Source: Oscillatoriales cyanobacterium (GTDB lineage Bacteria; Cyanobacteriota; Cyanobacteriia; Cyanobacteriales; Microcoleaceae). Taken from it: a DNA stretch of 56,369 nucleotides. Below, in pieces: positions 15,236 to 24,824 of the stretch (positions are counted from its first letter, which is position 1; the number at the start of each line of letters is the position of its first letter). The translations under genes and the position numbers were made by a program. Under the pieces are notes generated by a model. It worked only from the letters and a program-made list of their open reading frames with translations, made no database searches and had not been told where the DNA came from. The DNA is taken from contig REAP01000034.1 of NCBI GenBank assembly GCA_004294385.1, positions 1 through 56,369 on the forward strand. The letters are read 5' to 3'.

Positions 15236-18124
15236 GTGGATAAAGCAGCGGAATCTAGAAAGTTTATTGCTACTGAACCACTAGGAAAAAGTGGAGAAAC
15301 GGCTGAAAAAATGGTTTGGGATGCGGTTTGCGAGGCTTTTGCCGATCGCGTCTGCATTGCTTATTGGCGATATCCTATTTTTTCTTCGTCGGGTGATTTT
15401 CGGAAAGAGCCTGATATTCTAATTGTTGATTTTGAACTGGGTTTAGTTATTATCGAGGTTAAGGCGATCGCGATCGACCAAATTGTCGCAATATCTGGCC
15501 ATAGGTGGGAGTTTCAACATTTCTATACTACTGGCGGCAACCCGTATCAGCAAGCAGAACATCAACTATACGCCATGTTGGGTTACTGCGATCGCGAAAC
15601 AGCCTTGCGGGGAAAAGTCAGCGGAAGGGCGATAGTTGCCTTACCGTCGATTTCTCAACAACAGTGGCATGACAAAGAGTTTAACAAGCTTCCGAGCAAT
15701 CCGCCGATCATTTTTCAAAATCACCTCCGGGGAAATTCAGGACAAACAAAAATAGCGGGAATAGAGGAACCAGAAACAGCAGAAAATTTTGCCATTTCTT
15801 CCTCTCCAAATCCTGAAAATACTCACACTTTAATTGAACTAATTAAAAATACAAATCCTGTCCTAAAAGAAAGCCAATTAAATCGAGAACAATGGCAATT
15901 ACTGCTAGCTGTAATTAGCGGAACTCCAATCTTGAAACCACGGCCGCGCCGATTTTATTTAAGTCAGCAGAAAGCAGCGAATCCAGAAAATCCTCTACTT
16001 TCCCATCTCCCAAATTATACAACTCGCGCAGCAGTTTTAGCTCAGTTACAGCAACAATTTTCACAACTAGATTTACAGCAAGAACGCATCGGCAAACAGA
16101 TTCCTCCTGGGCCGCAGCGGATTCGGGGAATTGCCGGCTCTGGAAAAACAGTTTTGCTGTGCCAAAAAGCCGCTCTGATGCACCTAAAATACCCAGAATG
16201 GGATATAGTATTGGTCTTTTTTTCCCGCAGTTTGTACGAGCAGATTGTCGCACTTTTGGATAAATGGCTTCGCCGTTTTAGCAATGGCGAAATTGGATAT
16301 GATGCTAATAATAATCAAAAATTGCGATCGCTCCATGCTTGGGGTGCCCAAGACCGGCCAGGACTTTATAGTACAATTTGTCGGGCCGCAGGAGTCGGAC
16401 GTTTAACTGTTGGCGATACAGATTTTCAAGAACCCAGTCAAGCTTTAGCTGATGTCTGTCGCCACTTACTCAAATCTGCAAAAATTCCGCAAATATTTGA
16501 TGCAATTCTGATTGACGAATCCCAAGACTTAATAGTTGATAAAAAATTTAACTTTCAAGGAAAACAGCCTTTTTTTTGGATGGCATATCAATCTCTACGC
16601 CTTGTGAATATTTCCCCATATTCCAATTATGAAATATTTCAAGAAAATACAAATTCAAACAAAATAAAACTCGAAGAATCGCCAAACAATGCCACTATAT
16701 ATCAAAGTGGAAATCCAGATTTGCGCCGTTTAATTTGGGCTTATGATGAAGCGCAAAGTTTGGAATGTCTAGAGATTCCAACAGCCAGCAAATTATTTGG
16801 TGAAGAGTTAGGACATTTGGTCAGTGGCGAATATACCGATGGGATTAAAAAGACTGAAATCATGCACAAATGTTACCGCGTTCCCGGCCCAATCTTGACG
16901 GCTGCTCACGGAATTGGCATGGGTTTGTTGCGGCGCGGGGGAATGCTGACTGGTATTAATCGCGTGGAAGATTGGAAGGCGATCGGTTATGAGGTTATTG
17001 TGGATAAAACATCTAAAATAAATGCAGCAATATTCAAGAATAATCAATATCAATTAGCTAAAAAAGTTACTATTTGCCGCCCTCCCGATAACTCTCCGAA
17101 TTTAGTGCCTAAATTATGGGTAAATCCAGTCCTGGAATTTGAGGCTTACCGCTCTCGTCAAGAGGAATTAACTGCTCTAGCTGAAGATATTTTATATAAT
17201 CTTAAAATTGATGGTTTAAGACCGTCTAGGGAGATTTTAGTGATTGTTTTAGGTTCTGGTTTTGAAGCAATGGAACTAGAAACCTATACTGCTAATTTCT
17301 TGATGCAGCAAGGAATTGATATTTATATTCCGAGTACCCCAAGTTGCAATCTTCTGAAAGTACATCAAGCCAATTCTCAGCCCGATCGCTTTTGGTGCGA
17401 AGGTGGAGTAACGGTGTCTCGAATTCACCGCGCTAAGGGAAATGAAGCTGATATGGTTTATCTTGTCGGTTTTGACTTCATTGCTAAAGATGAAAGTAAT
17501 TTGAGTTTACGAAATCAATTATTTGTAGCTTTAACTAGGTCTAAAGGCTGGTTAAAATTGAGCGGGACTGGTGCATATCCGATGTATGATGAAATGTGGC
17601 GAGTTATGCAGAGTGGCGATAGTTTTACTTTTACTTGGAAGCAGCATCATCAGAGAAATATTAGTGTCACAGATGCGGGAGAATTGGCGGGTAGATATGC
17701 AGCGGGAGGGAGAAATTTTCAGGGTGTAGATTTGGCTGGTGCTGATTTTGCTGGCGCGAATTTGCAGCGGGCTAATTTGGTTAATTCTAAGTTGATTGGT
17801 GCTGATTTAAAAAATGCTAATCTAGACGGTGCAAGGTTGATCATTGCTGATTTGAGTGGTGCTGATTTGAGCGGTGCTAGTTTAAAAAAAGCCAAGTTAG
17901 TCGGTGCAATTTTAAATGATGTTAATTTAAATCGAGCTAATTTGAGTCGTGCGGATTTGAGCGAGGCTCAGTTGAGAAATGCTGACTTAAGATGTGCTAT
18001 TCTAACTAAGGCTAATTTGAGTGGTGCAGATTTGCAAGGCGCTAATCTGGAAGGTGCAGATTTGACTGATGTTCGTTTGAGTGGGACAATGATGCCGGAT
18101 GGAAGCGTTTGTGCGATCGACTAA
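15236..18124 (+). CDS. NERD nuclease / UvrD-like helicase / pentapeptide-repeat fusion
   Basis: The 962-residue protein starts at GTG. Residues about 15-130 form a NERD-type nuclease domain: GETAEK, then EPDILIVD and IIEVKA, giving a PD-(D/E)xK core with D60, E74 and K76. Residues about 290-800 form a superfamily I helicase: Walker A GIAGSGKT (298-305), motif II DESQD (426-430), HRAKGNEAD (motif V) and VALTRSKG (motif VI). Residues about 826-948 are pentapeptide repeats of the A(D/N)LxG type, predicted to form a quadrilateral beta-helix. NERD-helicase proteins occur in bacterial DNA repair and anti-phage contexts; the pentapeptide tail is the unusual part. No methylase or partner gene is adjacent. 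Confidence 0.85.
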   Translation: MDKAAESRKFIATEPLGKSGETAEKMVWDAVCEAFADRVCIAYWRYPIFSSSGDFRKEPDILIVDFELGLVIIEVKAIAIDQIVAISGHRWEFQHFYTTGGNPYQQAEHQLYAMLGYCDRETALRGKVSGRAIVALPSISQQQWHDKEFNKLPSNPPIIFQNHLRGNSGQTKIAGIEEPETAENFAISSSPNPENTHTLIELIKNTNPVLKESQLNREQWQLLLAVISGTPILKPRPRRFYLSQQKAANPENPLLSHLPNYTTRAAVLAQLQQQFSQLDLQQERIGKQIPPGPQRIRGIAGSGKTVLLCQKAALMHLKYPEWDIVLVFFSRSLYEQIVALLDKWLRRFSNGEIGYDANNNQKLRSLHAWGAQDRPGLYSTICRAAGVGRLTVGDTDFQEPSQALADVCRHLLKSAKIPQIFDAILIDESQDLIVDKKFNFQGKQPFFWMAYQSLRLVNISPYSNYEIFQENTNSNKIKLEESPNNATIYQSGNPDLRRLIWAYDEAQSLECLEIPTASKLFGEELGHLVSGEYTDGIKKTEIMHKCYRVPGPILTAAHGIGMGLLRRGGMLTGINRVEDWKAIGYEVIVDKTSKINAAIFKNNQYQLAKKVTICRPPDNSPNLVPKLWVNPVLEFEAYRSRQEELTALAEDILYNLKIDGLRPSREILVIVLGSGFEAMELETYTANFLMQQGIDIYIPSTPSCNLLKVHQANSQPDRFWCEGGVTVSRIHRAKGNEADMVYLVGFDFIAKDESNLSLRNQLFVALTRSKGWLKLSGTGAYPMYDEMWRVMQSGDSFTFTWKQHHQRNISVTDAGELAGRYAAGGRNFQGVDLAGADFAGANLQRANLVNSKLIGADLKNANLDGARLIIADLSGADLSGASLKKAKLVGAILNDVNLNRANLSRADLSEAQLRNADLRCAILTKANLSGADLQGANLEGADLTDVRLSGTMMPDGSVCAID

Positions 18125-18179
18125 TATTAATTTACTTATCTGGTGTCATTTTATTATAAAATTGATCTAAATTTATCGT

Positions 18180-19889
18180 GTGAGAGCAGAGGCATTTGTG
18201 ATCCAACAAGATATTGTAAATTTAGCAAAAGAAGGCGATGCTAAGGCGATCGCATTTTTGATCGGCCAAGCACTCCAAAGCTTTGGAGTCACCGCCAAAG
18301 CCAGCAGCGAAAACGACACCTTGCATCTGTTGCTCGAAGGTGAAAAATTACCCGCTGAAGATGCTTGTATCCGAGTCGCAGTCAAAGGTTTGCAGAGACT
18401 ACAACCAAATAACCTTTACTCATTGATAATTTATGGGCGACAAAACGGCCAGCAATTGCCAACTTGGACTCAAAATGTAAAATTAAAACAACCTTTGACT
18501 TCCAAGCCCGTGAGTGCTGTGGCGGCTCCAATTCCTGCGGGTTTGCCCAAAGTAGAAGAACATCAAAATGTCAAAATTGCCGATACTCAAATAGCCGAAA
18601 AAGCTCCGCCAAAACCACCTATAGTTACAACGGAAAAACCTAAGAATCAACCGCAAAAACGAAAGGTTGTCAACCGCAAAACTAAAAACAGAAAACCTTG
18701 GCTTTCCGTCGCTGCATTGAGTGTGATTTTAGTGCCCATATCCGGCATTGTTCTAGCTGCTCAATTTTACAAATCCTCAAACACAACTGCTACTAATTCT
18801 CAAATAGTAAAGCCTGTGATACCGGAAGTGCGATCGATTGGTTCCCCATCACCAACTCCCCAGGTTCAGACAACCCCAAAAACACCAGCACCGGCGGCAA
18901 AAAATACCGTCATTCCACCTACAACTGTCAGCATCAAAGCAGTTGGCGACATTATTCCCGGCACCAATTTTCCTTACAACAAATTACCTCAAAACAAGGA
19001 TGTCTTATTTGATTCGGTTAAACCGCATCTGAAAGGGGCTGACATTCTGTTTGGCAATTTTGAAAGCACGATGACCGATTATCCTTACAGCTCCAAAGGA
19101 GGAGGCGGAGGTATGCTGTTTGCCTTTCGTACACCTCCGAGTTATGCCAAGATTTTGAAAGACGCTGGTTTTAATATTTTGAATATTGCCAACAATCACT
19201 CTTATGATTTTAATGAGCCGGGATTTAAGGATACGATTAAAAACATTGATAGCAATGGGATGAAAGCAGTTGGTAAAAGAGACCAAATTGTCTATAAAAA
19301 TGTCAAAGGTGTGAATTTCGCATTTATTGGTTTCAGTAACTATGGCGAAGTTCATAACTCATTACTGGAACTCAAAGCTGGGGCGGAAGTTGTGAAGAAA
19401 GCTAAGCAAAAAGCTGATATTGTAGTGATATCAGTTCATGCGGGTGCGGAAGGAACTGGGGCTTTGAATGTGAGAAATAAAACGGAATTCTTTTATGGTG
19501 AAAACCGGGGAAACATGGTTCTGTTTTCGCGGACGATGATTGATGCAGGTGCAGATTTAATTTTGGGACATGGGCCACACGTTGCTAGGGCGATGGAACT
19601 TTATAAGGGGAAATTAATTGCCTATTCCCTGGGCAATTTTATGGGTTATCGCACTTTGTCAACGGCGGGAGAATTGGGTAAATCTCTGATTTTGGATGTG
19701 AAGATGAATCCGCAAGGTGATTTTGTATCTGGTAAGATTATTCCGATCGCACTTAATGGCCAGGGAATCCCATCTTTGGATGATGATTTTAGGAGTGTGC
19801 AGTTGATTCGGCGTCTGACGAAAAGCGATTTTCCCAATGCTGGCTTGAGTATTGGCGATTTGGGGCAGATTGTGAAAAAGAGTAAATAG
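18180..19889 (+). CDS. CapA/PgsA-like metallophosphatase-fold protein with N-terminal anchor
   Basis: The start is a GTG. The 569-residue protein has a cytoplasmic-looking N-terminal domain (1-100), a Pro/Lys-rich linker, one transmembrane helix (WLSVAALSVILVPISGIVLA, about 174-193), a Thr/Pro-rich linker, and a CapA domain from about residue 250. Metallophosphatase-type motifs are KAVGDIIPG, FGNFESTMTD, NIANNHSYDF, VISVHAGAEG and LGHGPHVARAM. CapA-type proteins take part in polyglutamate or capsule export in Bacillus; in cyanobacteria the substrate is unknown. It follows the NERD-helicase gene by 55 bp but may have its own promoter. Confidence 0.85.
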   Translation: MRAEAFVIQQDIVNLAKEGDAKAIAFLIGQALQSFGVTAKASSENDTLHLLLEGEKLPAEDACIRVAVKGLQRLQPNNLYSLIIYGRQNGQQLPTWTQNVKLKQPLTSKPVSAVAAPIPAGLPKVEEHQNVKIADTQIAEKAPPKPPIVTTEKPKNQPQKRKVVNRKTKNRKPWLSVAALSVILVPISGIVLAAQFYKSSNTTATNSQIVKPVIPEVRSIGSPSPTPQVQTTPKTPAPAAKNTVIPPTTVSIKAVGDIIPGTNFPYNKLPQNKDVLFDSVKPHLKGADILFGNFESTMTDYPYSSKGGGGGMLFAFRTPPSYAKILKDAGFNILNIANNHSYDFNEPGFKDTIKNIDSNGMKAVGKRDQIVYKNVKGVNFAFIGFSNYGEVHNSLLELKAGAEVVKKAKQKADIVVISVHAGAEGTGALNVRNKTEFFYGENRGNMVLFSRTMIDAGADLILGHGPHVARAMELYKGKLIAYSLGNFMGYRTLSTAGELGKSLILDVKMNPQGDFVSGKIIPIALNGQGIPSLDDDFRSVQLIRRLTKSDFPNAGLSIGDLGQIVKKSK

Positions 19890-20057
19890 TCGATCGATGA
19901 ATTCGCCGCTAAATGATTAGTTAATTTGTCGGTGGGTGGGGGCGGGTTTTTATAATTGGTCGATGGGTGTCAAATATCTAGGCGAACCCTTCGACTACGC
20001 TCAGGACATCGCCTGCCCCTACGGAATTATGTTCAATTCATGAAACATGATTTAACA

Positions 20058-20095
20058 ACTAACAACCAACCAATAACCAATAACCAATAACCAAT
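20058..20095. repeat. Short heptamer array (AATAACC unit)
   Basis: About five imperfect 7-bp units sit between the convergent CapA-like and Uma2 genes. The stretch 19890-20103 also contains a CCCTTCGACTACGCTCAGGA repeat (about 19986-20005) and nothing coding. Confidence 0.75.
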
Positions 20096-20103
20096 GTTCT
20101 AAA

Positions 20104-20709
20104 TTAGCCAGCTCGAACTGCATCCCGAAACATTTTTAAAGCTTCTTTTTCTTCCGACATTTGCAGACATCTACCCAGCAATTCTAGATCCAAATCCGGC
20201 AAAAGTACGCTACTCAAAATGCGATCGTAACCCTCCGAATTTAGTTGGTAAATCGCAAATACTCCGTCTTCCCAAAACCAAACTTCGGCTACGTTAAATC
20301 TGCGATAGTATTCAAGTTTGTTGATAGTCCGAAGAGTGAAAATAACTTCGATCGCCAAATCGGGTGTTTTTCGCCTCCGTCGGTCTTCCCCAAAGTAGTA
20401 AGATAAATCTGGTTCCTTGCTACTGCCTTTTGTTTCCCCTTGGAGTGTAGCGCTCCCCGTCGGCATAAAACTAATATCTTTTTCTAATAAAAACTGACAT
20501 AACATTCCTGCTAGCAGGCATTTAATGGTTTCGTGTTCCGGCGAAAGTGTTATAATTTCTACATATCCATCCAGGTAAGACAAGCGAACGCTGCGAGTGT
20601 ACTCTAGCAAGGAATCAAGAGCTTTGAACTGCTCCCAAGTCATTGATAGTGGCAAAATCAATCGCTGTTCTGGGAGGGCCGTCAATTTGGGTTGAGTAGC
20701 AATGGTCAT
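20104..20709 (-). CDS. Uma2-family PD-(D/E)xK endonuclease-like protein (DUF820)
   Basis: The start is placed at MTIATQPKLTALPEQ (201 residues); a start five codons upstream is possible. The fold has an N-terminal region with MTWEQFKAL and LSYLDGYVEIITLSPEHE, then EPDLSYYF, PDLAIEVIF and NKLEYYRRFNVAEVWFW, matching Uma2 proteins. The PD...ExI and following Lys give the nuclease core. These genes are present in many copies in filamentous cyanobacteria. Their biological role is not settled, and association with mobile DNA is likely. Confidence 0.88.
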   Translation of the reverse strand: MTIATQPKLTALPEQRLILPLSMTWEQFKALDSLLEYTRSVRLSYLDGYVEIITLSPEHETIKCLLAGMLCQFLLEKDISFMPTGSATLQGETKGSSKEPDLSYYFGEDRRRRKTPDLAIEVIFTLRTINKLEYYRRFNVAEVWFWEDGVFAIYQLNSEGYDRILSSVLLPDLDLELLGRCLQMSEEKEALKMFRDAVRAG

Positions 20710-20797
20710 AAAAACTTTCCCCACGTTGGAGTTGCTATTTCTAGATTAGCATAAAAAATATCTAAAGGCAGTAGGGACTAAGGCCCCGTGCCCATAG

Positions 20798-20993
20798 GTG
20801 TCAACTTAAGGTACAACCCCTAGTCCGGCAGGGGTTGAAACCCCTGCCTCAAAGCGCAAGTCCTCTCAAAGAGGACTGATGATGAGTTCTTGAGTCCTCT
20901 TTGAGAGGACTTTAGCTATTAGACAGGGAATTGATTCCCTGGCGGACTGGTGTGGGATGCAAGGACTGGCGGACTCACAGCTTAAGTTGACAC
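20798..20993. mobile_element. Complete MITE-like element with 13-bp terminal inverted repeats
   Basis: GTGTCAACTTAAG at 20798-20810 is the exact reverse complement of CTTAAGTTGACAC at 20981-20993. The 196-bp element holds AGTCCTCTCAAAGAGGACT (20859-20877) and its counterpart AGTCCTCTTTGAGAGGACT (20893-20911), plus hairpins GGCAGGGGTTGAAACCCCTG and GACAGGGAATTGATTCCCTG. The terminal similarity extends outward imperfectly as GTGCCCAA/GCCCAT. No ORF is present. The right half of a second copy opens the window (1-99). Confidence 0.75.
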
Positions 20994-21060
20994 GCTTTGG
21001 GCTCTTGGAGTGTCCCTACCAGGAAATAGCCCGATCGCCCTCAAATTCTCCCAAAATTAA

Positions 21061-21843
21061 CTAAGCCAAAAACTGAAACTGAGAACCATTAATTGCCAAA
21101 GCAAATGGACTCGCAGATTCAAATGAACCAGTAAGTTCAAAGTTACTCGTGTTTAAAACTATCCCCAAAATCCGTCCGTTACCACGGTTCCTAATCACCA
21201 TGTCGTTGATAATTCCATCGTTATCATAAACGATCAGATTGTCGTCACTAAACAAGAGATCTAATTCTGTTAAACCATCGGAGAGAGCAATGCGATCGCC
21301 CTGATCAAAGTTAAAATCAGTAATCACATCGGCCTGATTGACTCCCAATCCTTCATCATTGCTTGTGACCAGAAAAATATCAGCACCAGGCCCGCCAGTC
21401 AAAACATCAACTCCCCGATCGCCCGCCAGGAAATCATTGCCCTCATTACCATCTAAATCATCGTCTCCTTGCCCTCCTCGGAGCAAATCGTTCTCAGATC
21501 CTCCAAAAATTATGTCGTTACCGGCATCCCCTCTCACTACGTCATTGCCCTCATTTCCGTCCAGGATATCGTTATCTTTACCGCCGTAAATAATGTCATT
21601 TCCGCCACCACCTGCAATGACATCATTACCATTATTTCCTAACAGCCGCTCGTTGCTATCCGACGAACCTGCTATGATATCGTTGCCGTCCAGTCCCCAC
21701 ACTCCCCAGGGAAACGAAGACAAATCTCCTTCTTCTACATTAATATCATCTGCTGTGGCAAATCCCAAAAAACGCGGCCCACCGCCAGCAACTACAGGAA
21801 ATCCCGTCAGATCGCCGAGCAAATTATTAATTCTTAAAACCAT
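21061..21843 (-). CDS. RTX-type (hemolysin-type) calcium-binding repeat protein
   Basis: The start is the ATG read from 21843, with AAGGAG seven bases upstream, giving 260 residues. Residues about 45-165 contain many GGxGxDxhx-type nonapeptides (GGGGNDIIYGGKDNDILDGN, GGPGADIFLV), which form a calcium-binding parallel beta-roll. A C-terminal cap follows (ADVITDFNFDQGDRIALSDG), typical of cyanobacterial RTX proteins. No enzyme domain or signal peptide is seen; such proteins normally leave by type I secretion. The N-terminal part (residues 1-40) is unassigned. Confidence 0.9.
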   Translation of the reverse strand: MVLRINNLLGDLTGFPVVAGGGPRFLGFATADDINVEEGDLSSFPWGVWGLDGNDIIAGSSDSNERLLGNNGNDVIAGGGGNDIIYGGKDNDILDGNEGNDVVRGDAGNDIIFGGSENDLLRGGQGDDDLDGNEGNDFLAGDRGVDVLTGGPGADIFLVTSNDEGLGVNQADVITDFNFDQGDRIALSDGLTELDLLFSDDNLIVYDNDGIINDMVIRNRGNGRILGIVLNTSNFELTGSFESASPFALAINGSQFQFLA

Positions 21844-22209
21844 AGGTATCTCCTTTCGCAAACGATGACACTGACATTATATTAGATTATTTTTATTCTG
21901 TAGGCTTGCTTTCTTCAATCTGAAATCTAAAATTTAAAATCTAAAATTTACATGATCCGCTCCAGTCTACCACTTATAATAAGTGTAGCAGGCAATTTGC
22001 TAACCAAGTCAATTTAACCCTATAACCTCCAGACAGAAAGGTTGCTTGTAAAGAAAAGTTAAAGTTTATTGGCCGATCTTCCTGGGAAAAAGCCAGTTTT
22101 TGTTCCCCATACAAAAACTTTATAAACAAGCTGTAAGTTTTTCACAAAGCCTTAAATGGCCGATCGCTAACATTATTGGCAAAATCCACTGTTTTCAGGT
22201 GTTTTACTT
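21844..22209. promoter_or_regulatory. Divergent promoter region with an inverted repeat
   Basis: This AT-rich region lies between the RTX gene and the PAS/GAF gene, transcribed away from each other. CACTTAT-A-ATAAGTG at 21971-21985 is a perfect inverted repeat with a one-base centre and could be an operator. A run of AATCTAAAATTTAAAATCTA repeats lies near 21924-21950. No gene is seen. Confidence 0.45.
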
Positions 22210-24597
22210 ATGTCTACTCCTAAATCGTCATCTCGTCAAACCAACAACAACTCCGTAAAATCACTGATGCCCGTAGATCTGGACTCAACTGAGCAAGACA
22301 ATAATAGCTTGCAAAGCGAAGTTAATATGGAACAGCTACTGCAAGCTTTGGCGGCAGGAGTACCAACTCAATCTGCCGAAATTGAACGCTTGAAAACATG
22401 GAAACAAGACTTGCAGTGGGTGTTTAAATTTCTTGGAAACCGCCGCGTTTTAATCGCGGTAATTGAGCCGGGAACTTTTGCGCTACGCTACGCTAACGCC
22501 GCTTTCTGCCGTTTGGCTGGCTGGGAAGGAACACCCCTGGGAAGTGGGGAAATTGGCGGTTTGTTTGCCGGAATGGGCATTACTTTGCTGGAATTGTTCG
22601 AGGAGTGGGACGGCAAAACAGCCGAACAGTTGTACCGTCGCCACGTTTTGCACTGGGTATTCAAACAATCCTATCAAATTGACCTCGCAGCTTTGCGAGT
22701 TCTCGACGAACCCGTGATGGCTGCGGTAAAAAGTCGGGTACATCCAGAACCGAGATATGTCGAATTTTGGCTGGGTTCAGAACAGTTGAAAGTCGATCGC
22801 ATTGACTCGAAAATAGATGAATTTGCGGATTTGCATTTGCAGTTAATGCCAGTTGCTGAACGGGAAGCTTGGTTGATGCAGCCGAATCAATTGGCGATTT
22901 TGGGCGATCGCTTAAAGTTAGAGAATTACCAAGTAGAAGGTTTACTGGTACTCGAAGGTTTTGATGTCACCATACAGGAGCAAATTCGGCGGCTGACGCA
23001 GCTATTGATCGATCGCGATTCCATGCTGCGCCCAGATAAATTTGAGAGAATTGACGGTTGTTTGCGATCGCTCTTTAATGCTGACGGCACTTTACTACTG
23101 CGCCCTGATGGCGAACAGGTACAGATATTAGTAGCCAAAGGCGGCGAAAATTTGCAGCCGATTGTTTGTTCGATGACTTCCCTAGAAGCTTCTCATTTCT
23201 TGAAAGCAACGGCGGCAAATCAAGTTTGGAATGTGCCAGATTTGCGGCGAGAATGTGATACTGAGTGCGATCGGACTTTGCGTAAAATGGGCGTGCGATC
23301 GATGTTACTGGTACCACTGGTGGTAAAAACCGTCACCCGCGAGGGCTGCGTGCAGCGAATTTTGGGTCTGGTGGGGCTGTTGTGCGATCGGCCCAACCAC
23401 TTCAACGGCATTGACTCCCAGCACGCCCAAGAACTAATTCCCGCCTTCATTGCAGCCCTGCGACAAGCCATGCAGCAGCGGTTCAGCCACATCCACAACA
23501 TCCACCCCGCCGTCGAATGGCGCTTCGTCCAAGAAGCAGAAAGACGCAGTTGGGGACTACAGCAAGAAACGATTGTATTTACTGAGGTTTATCCGCTATT
23601 CGGAATTTCCGATATTCGTGGTTCTAGCGACGAGCGAAATCGAGCCATTCAAACTGATTTACTAGAACAATTTAGCCTAGGTTTAGCCATAATTGATGCC
23701 GTTTGTGAAACAAAAGTTACTCACCTCGGTCAACAACTGCGACTCGATTTACTCGACTACATCGAGCATTTAAAAGAAAAAGTAACAGTGGACATGGAAG
23801 TACGGGCAGCGGAGTATTTGAACGAACATTTAGAAGTGTATTTTGACTATTTTTTGCAGTGTGGCCCAAAAGTTCAGGAGGCTGTTGAAGCTTACCGAGT
23901 AGCTTGCGAAAACGAACACAACTGCGTTTATTGCGATCGGACCCGCTACGACGAAATGCTGCATTTAATTAGTAACAAACTCCAAGAAACATGGACTCGC
24001 TGGCAAGAAAGAATGCAGAAAATTATCCCCCACTACTGCGACATAGAATGTACCGACGGCATGGATCACATGATTTATGTCGGAAAATCTGTTGATAGTA
24101 GATTCAGTCAGTTTCACCTGCACAGTTTGCGATACGAACAACTGCGGGCAATTTGCGACTGCGGGCGCACAGTTTTTCGCCTGCAAGCCGACTCGCAAAT
24201 TAATATGGAATTGGCGCATTTAGTGTTAGTTCAAAATACCACAATCGATATTTTTCATAACGAAAATACAGAAAAAATGTTTGACGTAAAAGGCACTCGC
24301 GACATCCGCTACGAACTCGTCAAAAAGCGGATCGAAAAAGCCGTTGACAAAGACGCACAAGAGCGAATTACTCAGTCAGGGATGTTGACAGTCGTTTATT
24401 CAACCGAGGATGAATGGGAAGAGTATGAACAATACTTGCTCTATTTATCTCGTGAAGGTTGGGTCGAGTCAAAAGTTCAGACTGGCATGGTAGAATCGCT
24501 GCAAGGAGTCAGCGGTTTGAAATTTGCCCGCGTCCGTATTTTACCGGAACCAGAATCAATTGTTCATATCAGTGAAGTTACGGTTGTCCAAGATTAA
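22210..24597 (+). CDS. PAS/GAF-containing regulatory protein without recognisable output domain
   Basis: The 795-residue protein has a polar N-terminus and a PAS-like region (about 75-135, FALRYANAAFCRLAGWEG). A GAF-like domain lies at about 275-425 (LRSLFNADGTLLLRPDGEQV). A large C-terminal part follows, containing FGISDIRGSSDERNRAIQ. I recall a similar segment in GAF proteins of Bacteroidetes, but this was not checked. The region 590-640 is rich in Cys and His (NEHNCVYCDRTRYDE, HYCDIECTDGMDH, AICDCGR), possibly a metal site. No kinase, cyclase or GGDEF signature is seen. Confidence 0.65.
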   Translation: MSTPKSSSRQTNNNSVKSLMPVDLDSTEQDNNSLQSEVNMEQLLQALAAGVPTQSAEIERLKTWKQDLQWVFKFLGNRRVLIAVIEPGTFALRYANAAFCRLAGWEGTPLGSGEIGGLFAGMGITLLELFEEWDGKTAEQLYRRHVLHWVFKQSYQIDLAALRVLDEPVMAAVKSRVHPEPRYVEFWLGSEQLKVDRIDSKIDEFADLHLQLMPVAEREAWLMQPNQLAILGDRLKLENYQVEGLLVLEGFDVTIQEQIRRLTQLLIDRDSMLRPDKFERIDGCLRSLFNADGTLLLRPDGEQVQILVAKGGENLQPIVCSMTSLEASHFLKATAANQVWNVPDLRRECDTECDRTLRKMGVRSMLLVPLVVKTVTREGCVQRILGLVGLLCDRPNHFNGIDSQHAQELIPAFIAALRQAMQQRFSHIHNIHPAVEWRFVQEAERRSWGLQQETIVFTEVYPLFGISDIRGSSDERNRAIQTDLLEQFSLGLAIIDAVCETKVTHLGQQLRLDLLDYIEHLKEKVTVDMEVRAAEYLNEHLEVYFDYFLQCGPKVQEAVEAYRVACENEHNCVYCDRTRYDEMLHLISNKLQETWTRWQERMQKIIPHYCDIECTDGMDHMIYVGKSVDSRFSQFHLHSLRYEQLRAICDCGRTVFRLQADSQINMELAHLVLVQNTTIDIFHNENTEKMFDVKGTRDIRYELVKKRIEKAVDKDAQERITQSGMLTVVYSTEDEWEEYEQYLLYLSREGWVESKVQTGMVESLQGVSGLKFARVRILPEPESIVHISEVTVVQD

Positions 24598-24640
24598 AAA
24601 ACTGCCATTTAAATCTTAGTTTTGGATGCACACCAACCAA

Positions 24641-24707
24641 AGAAACCGGGTTTTTTACGGAATCTACGGGATGCAATGAAGTATTTTCGTAAAAAAAACC
24701 GGTTTCT
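24641..24707. repeat. 67-bp inverted-repeat element, copy 1
   Basis: AGAAACCGGGTTTTTT at the left and AAAAAACCGGTTTCT at the right form a long hairpin with about 35 bp between. A second element of the same 67-bp length is at 31668-31734. It lies in the 227-bp gap downstream of the PAS/GAF gene. Confidence 0.75.
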
Positions 24708-24824
24708 GGGCCTCATACGCTTGTGACTTGTGGCAGAATAAACCGCGATCCAGATCACAAAAATATTCACTACATTAGCGCTACTCTAGGTTAAATTAGA
24801 TCCGATTAATTCTTAAATAAACCT

